Positions 1 through 12,762 of a stretch of DNA of 64,000 nt are shown piece by piece. Source of the stretch: Ceratothoa steindachneri (Eukaryota; Arthropoda; Malacostraca; Isopoda; Cymothoidae); contig OZ018318.1 in the NCBI GenBank assembly GCA_963969495.1, positions 174,890,294 to 174,954,293 on the forward strand, read 5' to 3'. The position numbers and the translations under genes are program-made. The notes beneath the pieces are model-generated. The model was not told the DNA's origin. It ran no database searches and was given only the letters and a program-made list of their open reading frames with translations. How positions within the stretch are numbered: position 1 is the stretch's first letter; every line of letters starts with the position of its first letter.

Positions 1-408
1 ATTATCCCCCTCCCGTTCCGTGCTTAGGGCTCGTTCTAATAGGTTAATGCCTGTATTTTTTATAGTTCCCGGAATAAAATTTTATTCAGCATCCTTTAAC
101 TCTTTGATTAACATAGTCACCGTTCTCGTTGAGAGTTTCCCCATGCCCCCAACAAATAAAAGAGTTCCTTGAATCCACCACCGCACCGGAACCCACTTTC
201 TCTCATTTAGATTTGGCAACAATTGATCTGGATTGAGTTTGTGCATTCTATGGAAGCCTGATAGAATCCCGAAAAATGTTTGACCACGTCGGATGTCTAA
301 GGGGAAGGAGCAAGTGATAAGGGGAGTGGGGTAAATATGTAAGCCGGTTTTACCTGATTCTTTGAGCCGTAAATATGGCTGAGAGGATAAAAGATCTTGT
401 AATCTCAT
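1..408 (-). pseudogene. Unidentified open frame running off the left edge, one internal stop
   Basis: I do not recognise this protein. On the minus strand an ATG at 408 opens 108 codons ending at a TAA (82-84). The same frame then stays open to the window edge with protein-like composition (it begins NFIPGTIKNTGINLL). This suggests a longer coding sequence broken by one nonsense codon, or an exon ending near here. The first part has a mixed, globular-looking composition with a Trp-rich patch (WVPVRWWIQG) and a glycine cluster (FVGGMGK). A stop lies a short distance upstream of the ATG. No domain motif or splice signal is compelling. It could be a piece of a transposable element or a decayed host exon. 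Confidence 0.25.
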
Positions 409-1239
409 ATAAGCAAAGCAGATTCAGTGGTTCTAATCCGCCTCTTGCTCCGAAGTTTCCTTTTAACCAAGCCACCTTTGTTCTTTAACTTTTCCGTTTT
501 ATATATGTAAAAATGAAAATTATTCCAAACCAAAATTGATCAGGCATTTAATTAAAAATGATTCTTTCCCCTTAACAATTAGTATATTCTTCCATAACCT
601 TCTATGCGAAACCCTCTGCTCATTTCCAATATCATTTAAAAATACTCAGTTCATTAAAATCATGTCCTCTTTTTACAACAAGTTATTTACAAATTATTAA
701 AATTTCGTAGATAGGAGCAGACCAAAGGAGAGAGGACCAAGAAGGGCGAATTAAAGGGGAATCTGAGGGGAATCAGATGTGACTAATGGATGTGAAAGAA
801 AAGCTTTTACTGGAAGCAAAAGCAGCATAAACCTCTGGAACTGTCTTTCATTTTCATTATTTACTCATTATTTAATAAATTTTATCTAATTTAATTGTTT
901 AGTTTACCCGTTATTCGCATCATTTTAATCCTTCATTCACTTCTTGTATTTCTTGAGAAATAAACACAAGGAACTCGTTTTTTTGTGTATTTTATTTGCC
1001 GTCCTCTTTAATAAATATCTTTCTATGCCACTGACTTAATATTAGTAAGATAAAAGCTGTAGTAACGTGTAGTATAAAGTTAAACTTTAATAATAAGCAT
1101 CCTCAAAACTGCTTCTCTATGAAATTATGAAATGCAGAAGAATTACATTTGTTCCCTATTAAATGGTTTTAATCACTCTTTAAATTGAGTAAATCTGAGG
1201 GTGTAAATTAACAAAATTCTGAACTAGTTTTATTTTAGA

Positions 1240-1282
<43 letters not shown>

Positions 1283-2050
1283 TTATTTATTAGGAAGTTC
1301 TTTGCGATTAAAGATAATTTCACTAATACTATCGATGCATTTTATGATATAATCATAGATCACTCCGGTCTTGAATATTCTGACTTGAATCTCTTCAATA
1401 CTCTAGGGTATCTTTTGTAATGTTTTCAATATTTTAGGTTTATTATTTTACCCATTAAAACGCGTAAAAGCCTAATATACTCAGATACACCCACATCCTG
1501 TGTTCTCAATCGGGTTCTTTAAAACTGACCTCACTATTATTAGTGATTTTAGTTTGGGAAATATTTAAAGGGTGTGGTATATATTCTCTACTCTATTCTA
1601 CCTAGTCAATCCTACTACATCGTCTTGCTTTTAGACATTGTTCGTTTAGTTAAATCCTGATAGTTTGATATAGAGATAAACAAAGAAGTATTTAACTCGG
1701 CTATTTATGGAGATCCTTTTGAAAAAGCAAATATACTCAGAGAAAATAATACATTATTGAAGGAAATTCTGAAAATCTTTGGGTAAATTCCATATTTCTC
1801 CTACTTGTATAAACAGCAGTTTAATTATAATGTAGGGATTTATGTTGCATACTGTCACATGGAGTTGACACAGCGAAGGCAGTTCTATGTTGATCCTTCT
1901 ATTTTCGCCTCCATTCTCGTTATATCCTTATCAAGTGGTTGAGTTCGTTAATAGCCTTGACTAAAATATCTTTAAATTTTAAATATCAATGATTTGTAAG
2001 GCAAAATCCAAATGAAACTTCTTGACCTCCATAATTTTAAAATTAATAAT
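409..2050. other. AT-rich non-coding stretch
   Basis: I see no gene here. Apart from an (AT)n run at 1243-1279 it holds only AT-rich unique-looking sequence with short chance frames. Confidence 0.5.
1243..1279. repeat. (AT)n microsatellite
   Basis: An uninterrupted alternating AT run of about 37 bp, followed by a short ATTT run. Confidence 0.95.
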
Positions 2051-2520
2051 AGAAACCAGGCAATGGCTTCGCCATTCCACCCTACGAGGAGAGCTTGCAC
2101 TTCAATCCTAAGATTAAAATTTAACATCTAAACAAAAGCAGCCATTTTTATATTTTTCTGAATTTTATGAACTTCGCCAATTATAATAATTTTAAAAAGA
2201 AACTTTAAATTTTATTTCCTCCCTTTTAAAATATTACCTTGCTAAAATATAGTTATAGAAAAGAAGATATATAAAAATAGATTTTCTGAACTTTACCATT
2301 GTATTTATTTGGGTATTATAAAATTCACAAAACATTGATACTTTATATATTTATTTCTGAACTTCACCATTTTGTATTTGATATTATAAAAGTTATTAGA
2401 ATTAACTTTGATATAAACATAAGTCATCACCAAACGAAGATGAAATTATTATTCAAATAGCCAAAAAAATCACCTTCTTAAATTATAGAGTTAGTGAAAA
2501 TATATTATTCGATATACAAT
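2051..2520 (+). repeat. Unclassified dispersed repeat, copy 1
   Basis: It begins ACCAGGCAATGGCTTCGCCA, which contains a short hairpin (AATGGC-TTC-GCCATT), then AGAGCTTGC. Later it has GAACTTTACCATT and GAACTTCACCATTTTG blocks. The same ordered blocks recur at 3901-4260 and 23040-23600 in this orientation and at 2630-3170, 3180-3560 and 30440-30785 in the opposite one. No coding capacity is visible. It could be a non-autonomous DNA transposon or a Helitron-like element, but I cannot define its ends. Confidence 0.7.
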
Positions 2521-2629
2521 TATTAATTTTCTTAATTATTCCCTAACAATTCACCCTTCGGAAACTTTCTGACTTAGTCAAAATGTTCAAGCGTTCTGCA
2601 AGAATAAAGAAACATCATCACAGTGATGC

Positions 2630-3170
2630 TGTGATAAAAGGAAATTATTATTCCATAACACTATATTTTAACTTGGGAAATTTCTGGATATTTCCTAATA
2701 TTTTATAAGTTTTTTTAAACAAATTGTAAATACCATATTTGTTTTTTCAACTATTGATTTTTTTAATGAAAATTGAACTTTTAAATTTTTTTTTGGTTTA
2801 TTGAATGAATGGAAACTTTTTAAAAGATAAAAAATTACAAATGGTAAAGTTCAGAATAAAATGAGAAAATTGATTGAAATTAATTCATAGCTTTTTATTA
2901 TTCTTATAATCGAAGTTTTACTTGAAATTCTTTCTAAAATAGATTTCCCTTTTAATCACTAGTCTGAGAAAATAAGCTCTCGCTCCTAAAACCCACTAGA
3001 TCAAACGATACTTATTAGTCCAGATTTATATCAGAAAAACAGCCATGCTAGTTGTTTTTTTCCATATTTCAAAAGATTGCGAAGAAAGTTATTTTCTTGT
3101 CTTTTGTCCTAGAAAATATCCATGGATCTGAAAAAGCTACAGCAAGAGTAAATTATTACTCTAATTATTT
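2630..3170 (-). repeat. Unclassified dispersed repeat, copy 2 (inverted)
   Basis: Reverse-orientation copy of the family at 2051. It contains ATTCCATAACACTATATTTT, AATTACAAATGGTAAAGTTC, and near 3110-3150 the reverse complement of the block at about 23165-23235 (TAATTTACTCTTG...). It is more diverged than copies 1 and 4. Confidence 0.5.
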
Positions 3171-3179
3171 TATAAAATT

Positions 3180-3560
3180 ATTTTTTTATGTCATTCCATA
3201 ATACTATAATTTAAGAACGGGATTCTTTGTAGGTTTAGAATTTAGATAGATATTTTTTATAATAGTTTGGCTATCACCTTAAATATATTTTTATCTTTTA
3301 TCCAGGTTCATTCTAAGAGTTTCTGTAGGGTAGAAAAAACAAATTAGTGAAGTTAGAGCAAAATAAATATAATTATCTAATGTTTTGGAATTAAAGAAAA
3401 AAGAATTACAAATGGTGAACTTCATCAAATTTTTTAAAAATTTAGGCATTTGTTTATTTAATTTTTTCGTAAGTTTGAAATTTTCATCGAAGCTATTTAG
3501 ATATAGATTTCTAATTTTAATCTATCAATCAATCTATATTCTATAGCACCTACGAATGCA
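3180..3560 (-). repeat. Unclassified dispersed repeat, copy 3 (inverted)
   Basis: It opens with ATTCCATAATACTATAATTT, matching the start of copy 2, and carries AATTACAAATGGTGAACTTC near 3405. It therefore lies head-to-tail with copy 2, and both are inverted relative to copies 1 and 4. Confidence 0.45.
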
Positions 3561-3900
3561 TTGGGCCTTAAAAAATTCTCTACACAAGTTCTTATCCTGA
3601 GCAATCTCCTCGAATTCGTCATCCCAACTATCTCCTACCTCTCTCTTCATCGATCTTATGAATGTTTTCTTTGGTTTATCTCTTCCTCTTTTTTCAAATG
3701 CCTACTACTTTGATGGTAGTCATATTTTAATATGGGTACTGGCCCCTAAAATGAGTAAAGCACATTAAAATAATTAAGACAAAAGAATAGTGGTGATTGT
3801 TTTCCCGTATTTAAAAAGAATTCAATATTATACTTGTTATGGTCTTCAGGCCATGAACATAAGCATCTTATTGCAAAAAATAGACAAATGTATATAAGTA

Positions 3901-4260
3901 GGAGACCAGGCAATAGCTTCGCCACTCCCACCTACGGAGGGAGCTTGCGTTTCAATACTAAGACTAAAATTTAAAATCTAAAAAAAGCAGCCACGGTTAA
4001 ATTTTTATAAATTTTCTCAAGTTCGCCAATTATAATCATTTTAAAAAGGAACTCTAAACTAAATTTCCCCCTTTTTTAAAAATATCACGTTGCTAAAATA
4101 TAGTTATAGAAAGAGATATATAAAAATAAATTTCCTGAACCTCACCATTTGTAGTTCTTTGGGTTTTAAATATTCACAAAATTTCGATACATATATTTAT
4201 TTCTGAACTTCACCATTTTGCTTTTTGATATTATCAAAGAATTATTATAAAGAATTTTGA
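3901..4260 (+). repeat. Unclassified dispersed repeat, copy 4
   Basis: It begins GACCAGGCAATAGCTTCGCC and runs colinear with copy 1 (GGAGCTTGCG, AAAAGCAGCCA, AACTTCACCATTTTG) before losing similarity near 4260, so it is 3'-truncated relative to copy 1. Confidence 0.7.
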
Positions 4261-7200
4261 TGATACCACCGAGTCGATATACGGTAGGCCACAAACCGAA
4301 TGTCTTCCTGCGAAACGAAAGTTCTTCCTCTAAGAAAGGGCAGCTAATCATGTAGACATCGTTCGAGATATATAATGTTGAATTGTATATAACGAACTTG
4401 AAGGATGTTTTGAGTGTTTTACGTGTATATAAAGGTCTGGATCCGGCATAGCCTTGACGTCTGATGATGGGAATGTAGGGGGTAGGGGATAGTTTGGTGG
4501 ACGAAAAGATGAAGAAAGTTGACGAGAGTAAAGATACCTGAGGGACAAAGTGGTGTATGTGGTGTGTTCATGTTTGCTTGGATTAGATTATAAGGTGTGT
4601 TTGTATGTTCGAGGGGAACATTGTAAGAAATTTTATAAAGTTGATGCTGAGTGTTGTTTGGTACTTGTTTATGAGGATTTTTTTTAGTACATTCTCGCAT
4701 GCTTGGTTTATATTGTTACAATTATATTGGAGAGAAACAGTAGTTTATTGAAGCTTTGGTGTATGAGTTGGAATATATTGGTACTACATACAGTAGTTGT
4801 TGAGTGTGACAAAATCGTGTTGATAGGCATCGACTGAGTTGTTTGCGTTTAATTTGTTTAGTACTACAACTTCCAAATTATGGGTGGTTTGCTATGGTTG
4901 AGAAGATTTATCCTGTTATCAGAATTCTAGAAATTTAGAAAAAGAATATTGGAGATACCGGGTATTGAAAAAGTGGGGCGAGAGATATAGGGGTTGAGTA
5001 TAACCTACTCTTAAACATAAGGAAGTTTACAAGAAATTAATAAATGTTTGCTGTACCGAATTAACCTAAATTACCAAATTGTTTGCGACTTCAAATACAG
5101 CTTTATATTTAGCGCAATTATGTATTGACTTCATAAAAAACATTATTTGGTTCTGCGAAAATTTCACATCGTTCTCGGATTGCTACTTTAACCTATGATA
5201 GAAGAACTTCAATAACCATGTGGCTATTAACAAATCATTACTATAAACTTATGAAGAGCATTGTAGAGTCTGAAATAAAAGAGGCCATTTTGTTTCCAAT
5301 ATATATTTCTTTCTTCAAATAAGTCTGAAATTCAAAAATAGAGGTTAAATTTCCACGACACTGTCTAATAAAACCACAATTCTAACCTCTCAAGTTGCAT
5401 ATACATTTATAAAACTGCAGTTTTCAACTAGAGCACACTTTTCTTGCGTCGTAATGTGCAAGTCGAGACTAAACTCTAACCACATAAGACTGGAATAGTT
5501 TCATAATTTTCAGTTTCAGAGAAATGTTTCGAAAAATAGCTGGTTATAAAAAGTTTGGGGCTGAAATCTCATGAAAGAAATAAGAATTGGTATAAATGTT
5601 TCAACTTGTAATATATTCTAATGACTTCAAATTTTCAAATTAAATAAAATAGCTTCTTTAATGAATTTTCACTTCAGAGCCATTTTCCACTTAGTTCAGC
5701 CTCTGATTACAATATTATGTTTATTAAATAAAATGAATCGAGAGTGTAATTTTAATTGTAGAGAATATCTTGCTAAATTAGATAAAGGTTTTCCGTCGAT
5801 TTCTTGAGGAGTTGCGTTTTTGAACAATTGTTATGGGATAATTATTTCGGCAAAAAATGCTCTTGAGGTTAGGTGTGATCTACCACTGTAACCATGTATA
5901 CTGTTACTTTGTGTTTTATGGTTGAACCGTTGGTGACTAAACCGGTAACACCATGGCTCTACAGGTAAGTTGGGTTTCTAGACATCTACCAAAATAAAAT
6001 AAAACCTCAATGAAAAGACTGATTACCTGCGAATCCAAGGTATCTCGCAGTGTAGGTGGGTCAGAGAATTATGAATACAAATCTAGGGTATATTGGCATT
6101 TTTAAACTTACAAGGGGTATAAACACCGAATGATAAATTTAGAATGTAGAACGTTAATCTTACCTTAGCCTCTATTTGTTTTAAGCTGAGGTGAGATAAG
6201 AGTATAATAATATATTCTGCCTTATTACACTTTAGCAAGTGTAAAGATTGGGATATCTAGGATGTATCGTGATGACAGTATTCAAAATGAAACATTGTGA
6301 ACACAAAGATTTCTATGGTAGTTAAGTGCCTAGGGTTATATGAGTGTATTCATTGCTGAAGGTATGATTATACATTTGCAAAAAAGGTGGACAAGAGTGT
6401 ATTGATAGCAACATTGGCGTTCTCTTGTGAAATAATTATCTGGAAGGCGAAGGAAAGTTCAGAGAAGAAAAAGATACAAATGCTCACCTAAATAGGGGGG
6501 AGAGGGCGGACAATAAATTGATTAAAGTGTGTCATGGAGTTCAGTCAGTTTTAACGATTGTCTTAAAAACGTCAAGAAGGGATTTTCTGATTACACACCG
6601 ACTACAATTGAGAGCTTGCCGAACTTTTAACTTTGATAATGGTATTATTGCAAGGAATTTATCCAGCCAAAAGGTTAAGGAGATAACACATTTGTTCTTG
6701 AGTTAGTTGTCACGTTGTTTCGTTCAAAATTTGCATTTTAGATATTGTATATCATTTTATTGCAAATTTTATGAACTTTTTATGGGATACTAATTTTTTT
6801 TATCAACATGACTTAACCATAGCGAAAACTAAGATAATGGAAAATTGTATGCATATGTGGAAAATTTGGTTAGATATTTAAAGTTCATTTGTGAAAAAAC
6901 AAACATAACTACACCATTGATTTTTATACCCTTTTATTGAGATTTTATACAGTTCTTGAAAGTATATATTTTGTTTTAACAACATGAATGGAACATAGTA
7001 AAAATTATGATAATGCAAAATTATATACATTCGTGGAAATTATCCGTGGATTTTTAACGTTGATTTATGAACATAATGCAAAACTATAGCATCCGATTTT
7101 AAATATTTGCTAAAGAAACAGTGCCTAAGAACTGGTTTATATTTTAGCATCATTCGAATATAGATTGAACTAAATTCTCTGGCATTCGAAACACCCCTAC

Positions 7201-7841
7201 TATTTACATAGCACTCCCCTCTCCCATCCAACTGAGAACAAAGCCTATAGTCGACCTTGTCCGAAAAATATATGTTTTAGTTCATCATTAACATAAATTT
7301 TAATGGAACTAAAGAGAAATGATTTCAAATAATAACGAATTCATATGTATATCTCTAGATCGTTAATTGACTTCAATTGCTTAATTGCACGGTGAAGGGT
7401 TCTGAAAGAACCCCATGTATCTTAAAACAGTGCCATAGCTTGTTATAATTAGGCAGGATTAAAAGGGCTTTTAATAAGCTGCAATTTCCTACATGACAAT
7501 CGAACATAGTATCAAGGTGAAATAATTAATGTCATATCACCTTTATCATGGATATTCAGTAGTTGCTCCATCCGTGATTGGTATCGTGGAAGAAATCCCT
7601 CCCTGGGATAAGGATATAGAGACTTTGATCAGAAAGACATTTGCTGGTACCAGGGTCCCTTCTCGTTGTATGGAAGAAATGTCAAATAGTATATAGTATT
7701 GGAGTTTACACCAACCAATGAAAATAGATAGCCCTTTATGGTTCCACTTCAGTTGTATGTAGATATGGCTAGCTCCATAGTGGTAACTAAGACTCCCCGT
7801 CTTGGAATGCAGATGAGTTAAAACATAGTAGCTACTACAAA
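4261..7841. other. Stretch without a recognisable gene
   Basis: The part at about 4380-4750 is unusually G/T-rich on the plus strand, which creates overlapping minus-strand frames that I regard as chance. The remainder is AT-rich. The only signal I noted is the ATG-plus-donor motif at 5953. Confidence 0.45.
5953..5970 (+). other. First-exon-like start codon plus splice donor
   Basis: AACACC-ATG-GCT-CTA-CAG is followed directly by GTAAGT. This is a good initiation context, four codons (MALQ) and a consensus 5' splice site. It could be the end of a first coding exon, but no matching acceptor or downstream coding exon was found, so this is only a signal. Confidence 0.15.
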
Positions 7842-8330
7842 GTGTCCCTCAAGTCCCCTTTCTTAGAGCAGAATGGTAAATTTACTGGAGGGTTTGGTAA
7901 TGTTTGTGATATAGCTGTATTGGCCTTCTGCCAATACAATAAAAAAATTAAAATAAAAGGGATAGACGTGAATAACGAGGGAACCTCTAATGCCGAAACT
8001 AAAATCACACGGGTTCGTAAAAACCCTAAACACAGTTGGCACCAAAATTATATAATATTTAATATTAATAAATATACACATGGAGGGTTTGGCCAGCGCT
8101 ACTCTCAAATGGCCCCGAACCTTCACGCCCAGGCGATTCTAACCCGCGAAAAGGTGGTCCGAGGTGGACGTGGTTCGAGGCTAACGCTGATGGATGGGGG
8201 GGTGGCTTATCAATTTAAGCCTAACCAAATTCAAGAATTTTCTTTAACTTCCGTACTGGAAAAGAAATTCCACGTGGAATTCCCACACAGTGACCATTCT
8301 GAATATTTGTATTTGGCACAAGGGTTGTGA
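7842..8330 (+). CDS. Hypothetical 162-residue open frame
   Basis: This is the longest uninterrupted frame in the window outside transposons and LTRs. I do not recognise it. The protein is basic, with a lysine-rich stretch near residues 33-40 (NKKIKIKGID) and glycine-rich patches (VRGGRGSR, LMDGGV) around residues 105-120. There is no obvious signal peptide or membrane segment. The middle third is AT-rich (NYIIFNINKY), which argues against a conserved protein, while the last third is more GC-rich. The start is simply the first ATG. It may be a chance frame. Confidence 0.15.
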   Translation: MSLKSPFLEQNGKFTGGFGNVCDIAVLAFCQYNKKIKIKGIDVNNEGTSNAETKITRVRKNPKHSWHQNYIIFNINKYTHGGFGQRYSQMAPNLHAQAILTREKVVRGGRGSRLTLMDGGVAYQFKPNQIQEFSLTSVLEKKFHVEFPHSDHSEYLYLAQGL

Positions 8331-8579
8331 CTATGATCACTTAATCTACACACTTTTCTTTACGGTGGGTTATTGCAGGACATTTCAGGGAACTCCATTG
8401 CGAGTATTCCGAAACAGAGAAAAGAATGGCTATGACATGTTGAGACGACGGGTAGTGTTTAAGAGCAATGTTATGAGTGGATATGCGCGTGGTGAGCTAT
8501 TTTTCCTCACGATTGTTTGATCAATGCATTCACCAATGGGCACCAATTCGTGATGCCGCTGAAAGTTGTTCATCCGCGC

Positions 8580-8640
8580 GCGCTGCATTCGAATCCAGGA
8601 TTTGGTGTTGGTACTCTATCCACTAGTCCAGTGAGAGCTA
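8580..8640 (-). repeat. tRNA-derived SINE-like unit
   Basis: On the minus strand TGGACTAGTGG (8630-8620) matches the Pol III A box and GGATTCGAATGC (8596-8585) matches the B box with about two deviations, 20-odd bases apart. The order and wording resemble a tRNA 5' half and T arm, but the segment does not fold into a complete cloverleaf. Confidence 0.45.
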
Positions 8641-11600
8641 CTTTACCCTAGAAGTAGAGTAGTAGTGCTAACTTTTATGGAATTTATTAATAAATTAAAT
8701 TAAAACCAACGAGGGAATATCCAATAGATATACTTTTATATCGATATTTATTGATGAATGAAATGATGTATTGATTTTCAAATGAGTAGAAGGTCTAGGA
8801 ACAATGGTTGGTGGGGAAGGAAAGAAGTTGGGAGACTAGATAAACTATTTAACGCCTCTTTCTCTTATTTTATTTAACCGTTACTCCCTTCTTCTTCTGT
8901 CATTTTAGTAGTTTCTCACTTATATCATCGTCGAGAACCTTCGAATAAATTTAAAATCTTCGCCAACGTCAAAGAATTAATTTAATTGTGTAAAAAGATG
9001 TGCATCTTTATCTTCTAACTTTGAGCAAACACGTAATTATCCTAACTTTTTTTTATACCCATGTTCCTTTAATCCGCTTATCTTCACACTTTAGAATAGT
9101 TTTTTCGCCCGCTCTAGACGAATTCCAAGTTCATTTGCTATGAACGATCCCTTTAAATCCCCTTGAAATGATCGGGAAACCATGAAGTGACCTTACGACA
9201 GAAATGTAAATAGATTTAACTCTCGTATTTATTCGCTGTTTCTTTAATTCTTTGAAAGCTATAATTAGGATTTTTTTAACTCTTCATTTAATATCGTTTC
9301 AAGAGACTAATTTAGAAGTAGTGCAGTACATATAATTTTATCGGAGAGAGTCAAGAATATATATAAAAGCTGATTAGTTCAAATATAGTACCTTCAATAA
9401 ATTAATGACTTCGATGTACTTGAGCTCTGAAGGACACTGCTTCTGAATATAAATATGTTTGAGATGTTTAGATTAGGCGAAATGATATATTTAAATTTTG
9501 AAATTGAAAAGTATTGAATTGCATTAATGTGAGTAATTTTATAGTGTACAAAACTTTGTTTCCTTGTGTGTTTTATTTCCGTTCTTTCATAATGAAGTTC
9601 AAGCTCTTCATGAGGTTGGATTCACACTCTACATTCTTCACACAGGTATGAATAATCTCCGCCTTCAAGAAGACTTAAACAAAGTTATTTTAATGAAATA
9701 AACTACATTTTCATTTAGGTTTCATATAATTAATTCACCCTTGTATCCAAAATTACTGCCGCAGATAAATGCGACATCAAATACCATGCTTTATGAGTTT
9801 AGGTAGGCAGGCAAAGACGAAACTTAAAATATATGAACACATATTTTATTTCTACTTGGAAATCAGAAATCACGTAAAATTCTCACAAGCATGAACTTTG
9901 CTGGTATTTTATTTCTCAATTTTGGGAAATAAAGAATTAGAAATATCACACCAAGTTCAAGGCCAATGAATCTCTTATTGAGGATAACATTTTAACTATG
10001 AAGAGAGAGGCCGACTGGGAAATCAGTAAAACCATCGCTTCTTTTAAAATTGGAATTCGATTTTCTCTTTAAATTCGAAAGAATTACTTCGTAATGGCTG
10101 GTTTATCATATTAGAGATATTGTTCTACATAACAATTACTTACTGAATAAATTTAATGATGCGTAATATGATAAATATTGATAGGATTTTTTTTCACTTA
10201 CATGCATTAATGTTTAGGAGATGTTTTCCACTTCCGTGTGTTTTAGAAAGAATGAAAGTTTGAAAACTTTATTTTATTATACTCTAAAGGCATATAGGTA
10301 TAGTAGTTTAGCAGTTTTTATTTCCTAAGAAATTTTATTTTTTAAGTAACATCTACGTTTTGTTTTTTCTCTTACGGATAAAGAAATATTATAATGATCT
10401 TTCATTTAAAAAAAAACACTAAACGCCTATTTTCATCATTCATAAAAATTCCAGTTTCACTGGAATGTCGATGCTCAAAAAGTCATCCAAATTGAAATAA
10501 CAGAAACGAAAGATTGGTCGACAGATCCTCAGTATTCAGAGGGTGAAAGAAGTTCCTTTTTTATTACAAATCTTGATAGGCTAAATTAGTACTTATCTTG
10601 AGGTAAAAAATTAAACAACTACTTATTGTTTTTTGCATTCCATCATATTATCTTTAATAGAAATATTAACATTTTATTACATTTCTCATGCGCAAAGCGA
10701 AATTTAAGGAAAATATTTAGAATAGGTGAAATCAATTTCCTAATAAATGGTGAGAGAGACAAACACAGGTTAAATTAGCAAATGCAAAGTAGTTAGCAAT
10801 AAGCTATAATCTCTTTCGCTAATTATTTTATTTCAATAATTAGAATCTTAGGGACAATGGCTCTCATAGGGAGTATAGCATCCTTAGAAACTGACTTCCT
10901 TAACCTAAAAACCAAATTTCTTCTAAAATAAGCCAAATTTTTCTGGTCGATGCATCATTCAGACGAGGAAACTAAGAACAGAAATTATCTACGGTCCTCA
11001 AATCCTTCTTAAATGACCTTTCAGTTGGGTGTATCTCAACCCTATAGTGAGGCTGTGCATAACCAATAAGGAGTCAAAAAATTCCTATAATTTCTCAGGA
11101 ATTAAATTAAACATTCAGCAAAACCGTGCATTAAGTTCTAGGGTAATTTATTAAAGATAAAATAAAATAGAAATATACATAAATTAAATAAGGCAATTAA
11201 ATTTTTGTAAATTTTCAAAGACGTTTAATAATTAATAATTTAAAAGTTTCGTGATTTAATGAAGATCTACACATCAGGAAGGTTTGAGAATTGTAATTAT
11301 CGTCCAAGAAATTGGAAATTTTCTCGAGGCCTAGCGAAAGGAATCAGAGGAATAAAATAAATAAAACAGAAAAGAGAATTAAAATAAAAGGAAACAACCC
11401 CAAAAGATGCATCTTGTTTGAAAGAAAATTGAAGAATATTTGTAAGATAACAAAGTTCAACTTGGTAGAACGAAATGAATTAAAAGTATCATAAGGGAAA
11501 AGATTTGATATTGTTTAAAGGGTAGGAATCAATCGAAAAAACAGCCAGAAACCTTAACAAAATAAGTAATAAAGGGAAAAAACATGTAATGAAGAAAGTT

Positions 11601-12762
11601 ATATGTTTACAGATAAACAATATAGTCAGATGGCGCTCAATTTAAATCTTGCATAGTTGTAAATGCTTGCGAGAAGGAAGACGCAATTTCCTCCATTTTG
11701 AAGGGGCCATAAATCGCACGCAGGGGTGATTTCTCATTGAAAAACCGAATCGTTTGACAGGATTATGAGGACAACAAAGGGCGTGGGGACTAAAAATTAA
11801 TAGCAGAAAAATTAATGGATCATAGTAATTATTCGTCATTATTGCAGATCTAAAGGGAGACATGAAATAACTTAGCAGAAAGGGTGGAATCCAGCCAATA
11901 TCTGAATTTCCTTAAAGGAAACGTTCTAAAGTTCTCCATGTTTAAGATAAACACATTTAGTAAACGGTTGATCACTTTAACATCGAATCTCTACACAATT
12001 TCAACTTCTTTGGAAACAGATAGCAAGTCATGCATTCCAGAAACAATAACCTTTGTTAAACCATCTTTTGTTACGAATATTTTTAGAAATTGGCTAACTG
12101 GTATTTAGTACTAATAGAGATGAGGCAATATACACATGGGAAAACGTTCTCATTTAGAATTCATTTATAAGATGGTTAAGTACTGTTTTATCAATGAGAT
12201 TTTAAATTCTTGCCATTAGACGATTGTTCTGTTAAGAAGTAATGTCCATAAGTACTGCAGCGTTGCAAAATCTGCCTTCGAAATTTGGATAGCCAGAAAC
12301 AGTATATACATTTCTTTTGTATATACTTTATTATGGTCAGTAACTTACTCTTATTGTTTGTTCTTCATTTAAGAAAGAGATGAAACCTTCCAGGTAATGA
12401 AGAGAAATATTTTAACAGAGGGTACAATAAAAAAATAATGGTATTCCACATAATACAACGATAAACGCTTGACAACAATTACAATTAAAAATAATTTAGG
12501 ACTATTATTTAGATGAAAATATCCCCAAAACATTTTAAAGAGTTTTAGAATTTTACCTGTTTTATATAGGGAAAACAGGAAAAAGAAAATAATTAAAAGA
12601 CTTAGAGTATAACTGCATGTATTGCCTCTAATATTCTAGAGATATGCCATACCTCATGTCATAGGCACAAATTTCGAAACAAATCTTTAATTTCAACAGA
12701 ATTATATACATAAAGGTATACCTATGGCCATCCTATCTGCATTTATGGAAAATGAGTAGACA
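8641..12762. other. AT-rich stretch, no gene recognised
   Basis: Only short frames occur on both strands (for example at 11312, 11642 and 11884). None shows a family motif or coding-like composition. Confidence 0.45.

Noticed and set aside
4348..4700. Two overlapping minus-strand frames of 66 and 93 codons
   Set aside because: They lie in one G/T-skewed stretch, overlap each other in different frames and show low-complexity Pro/Thr/His composition.
8580..8640. A functional tRNA gene
   Set aside because: A and B boxes are present, but both have mismatches, the spacing is short and no full cloverleaf can be drawn.
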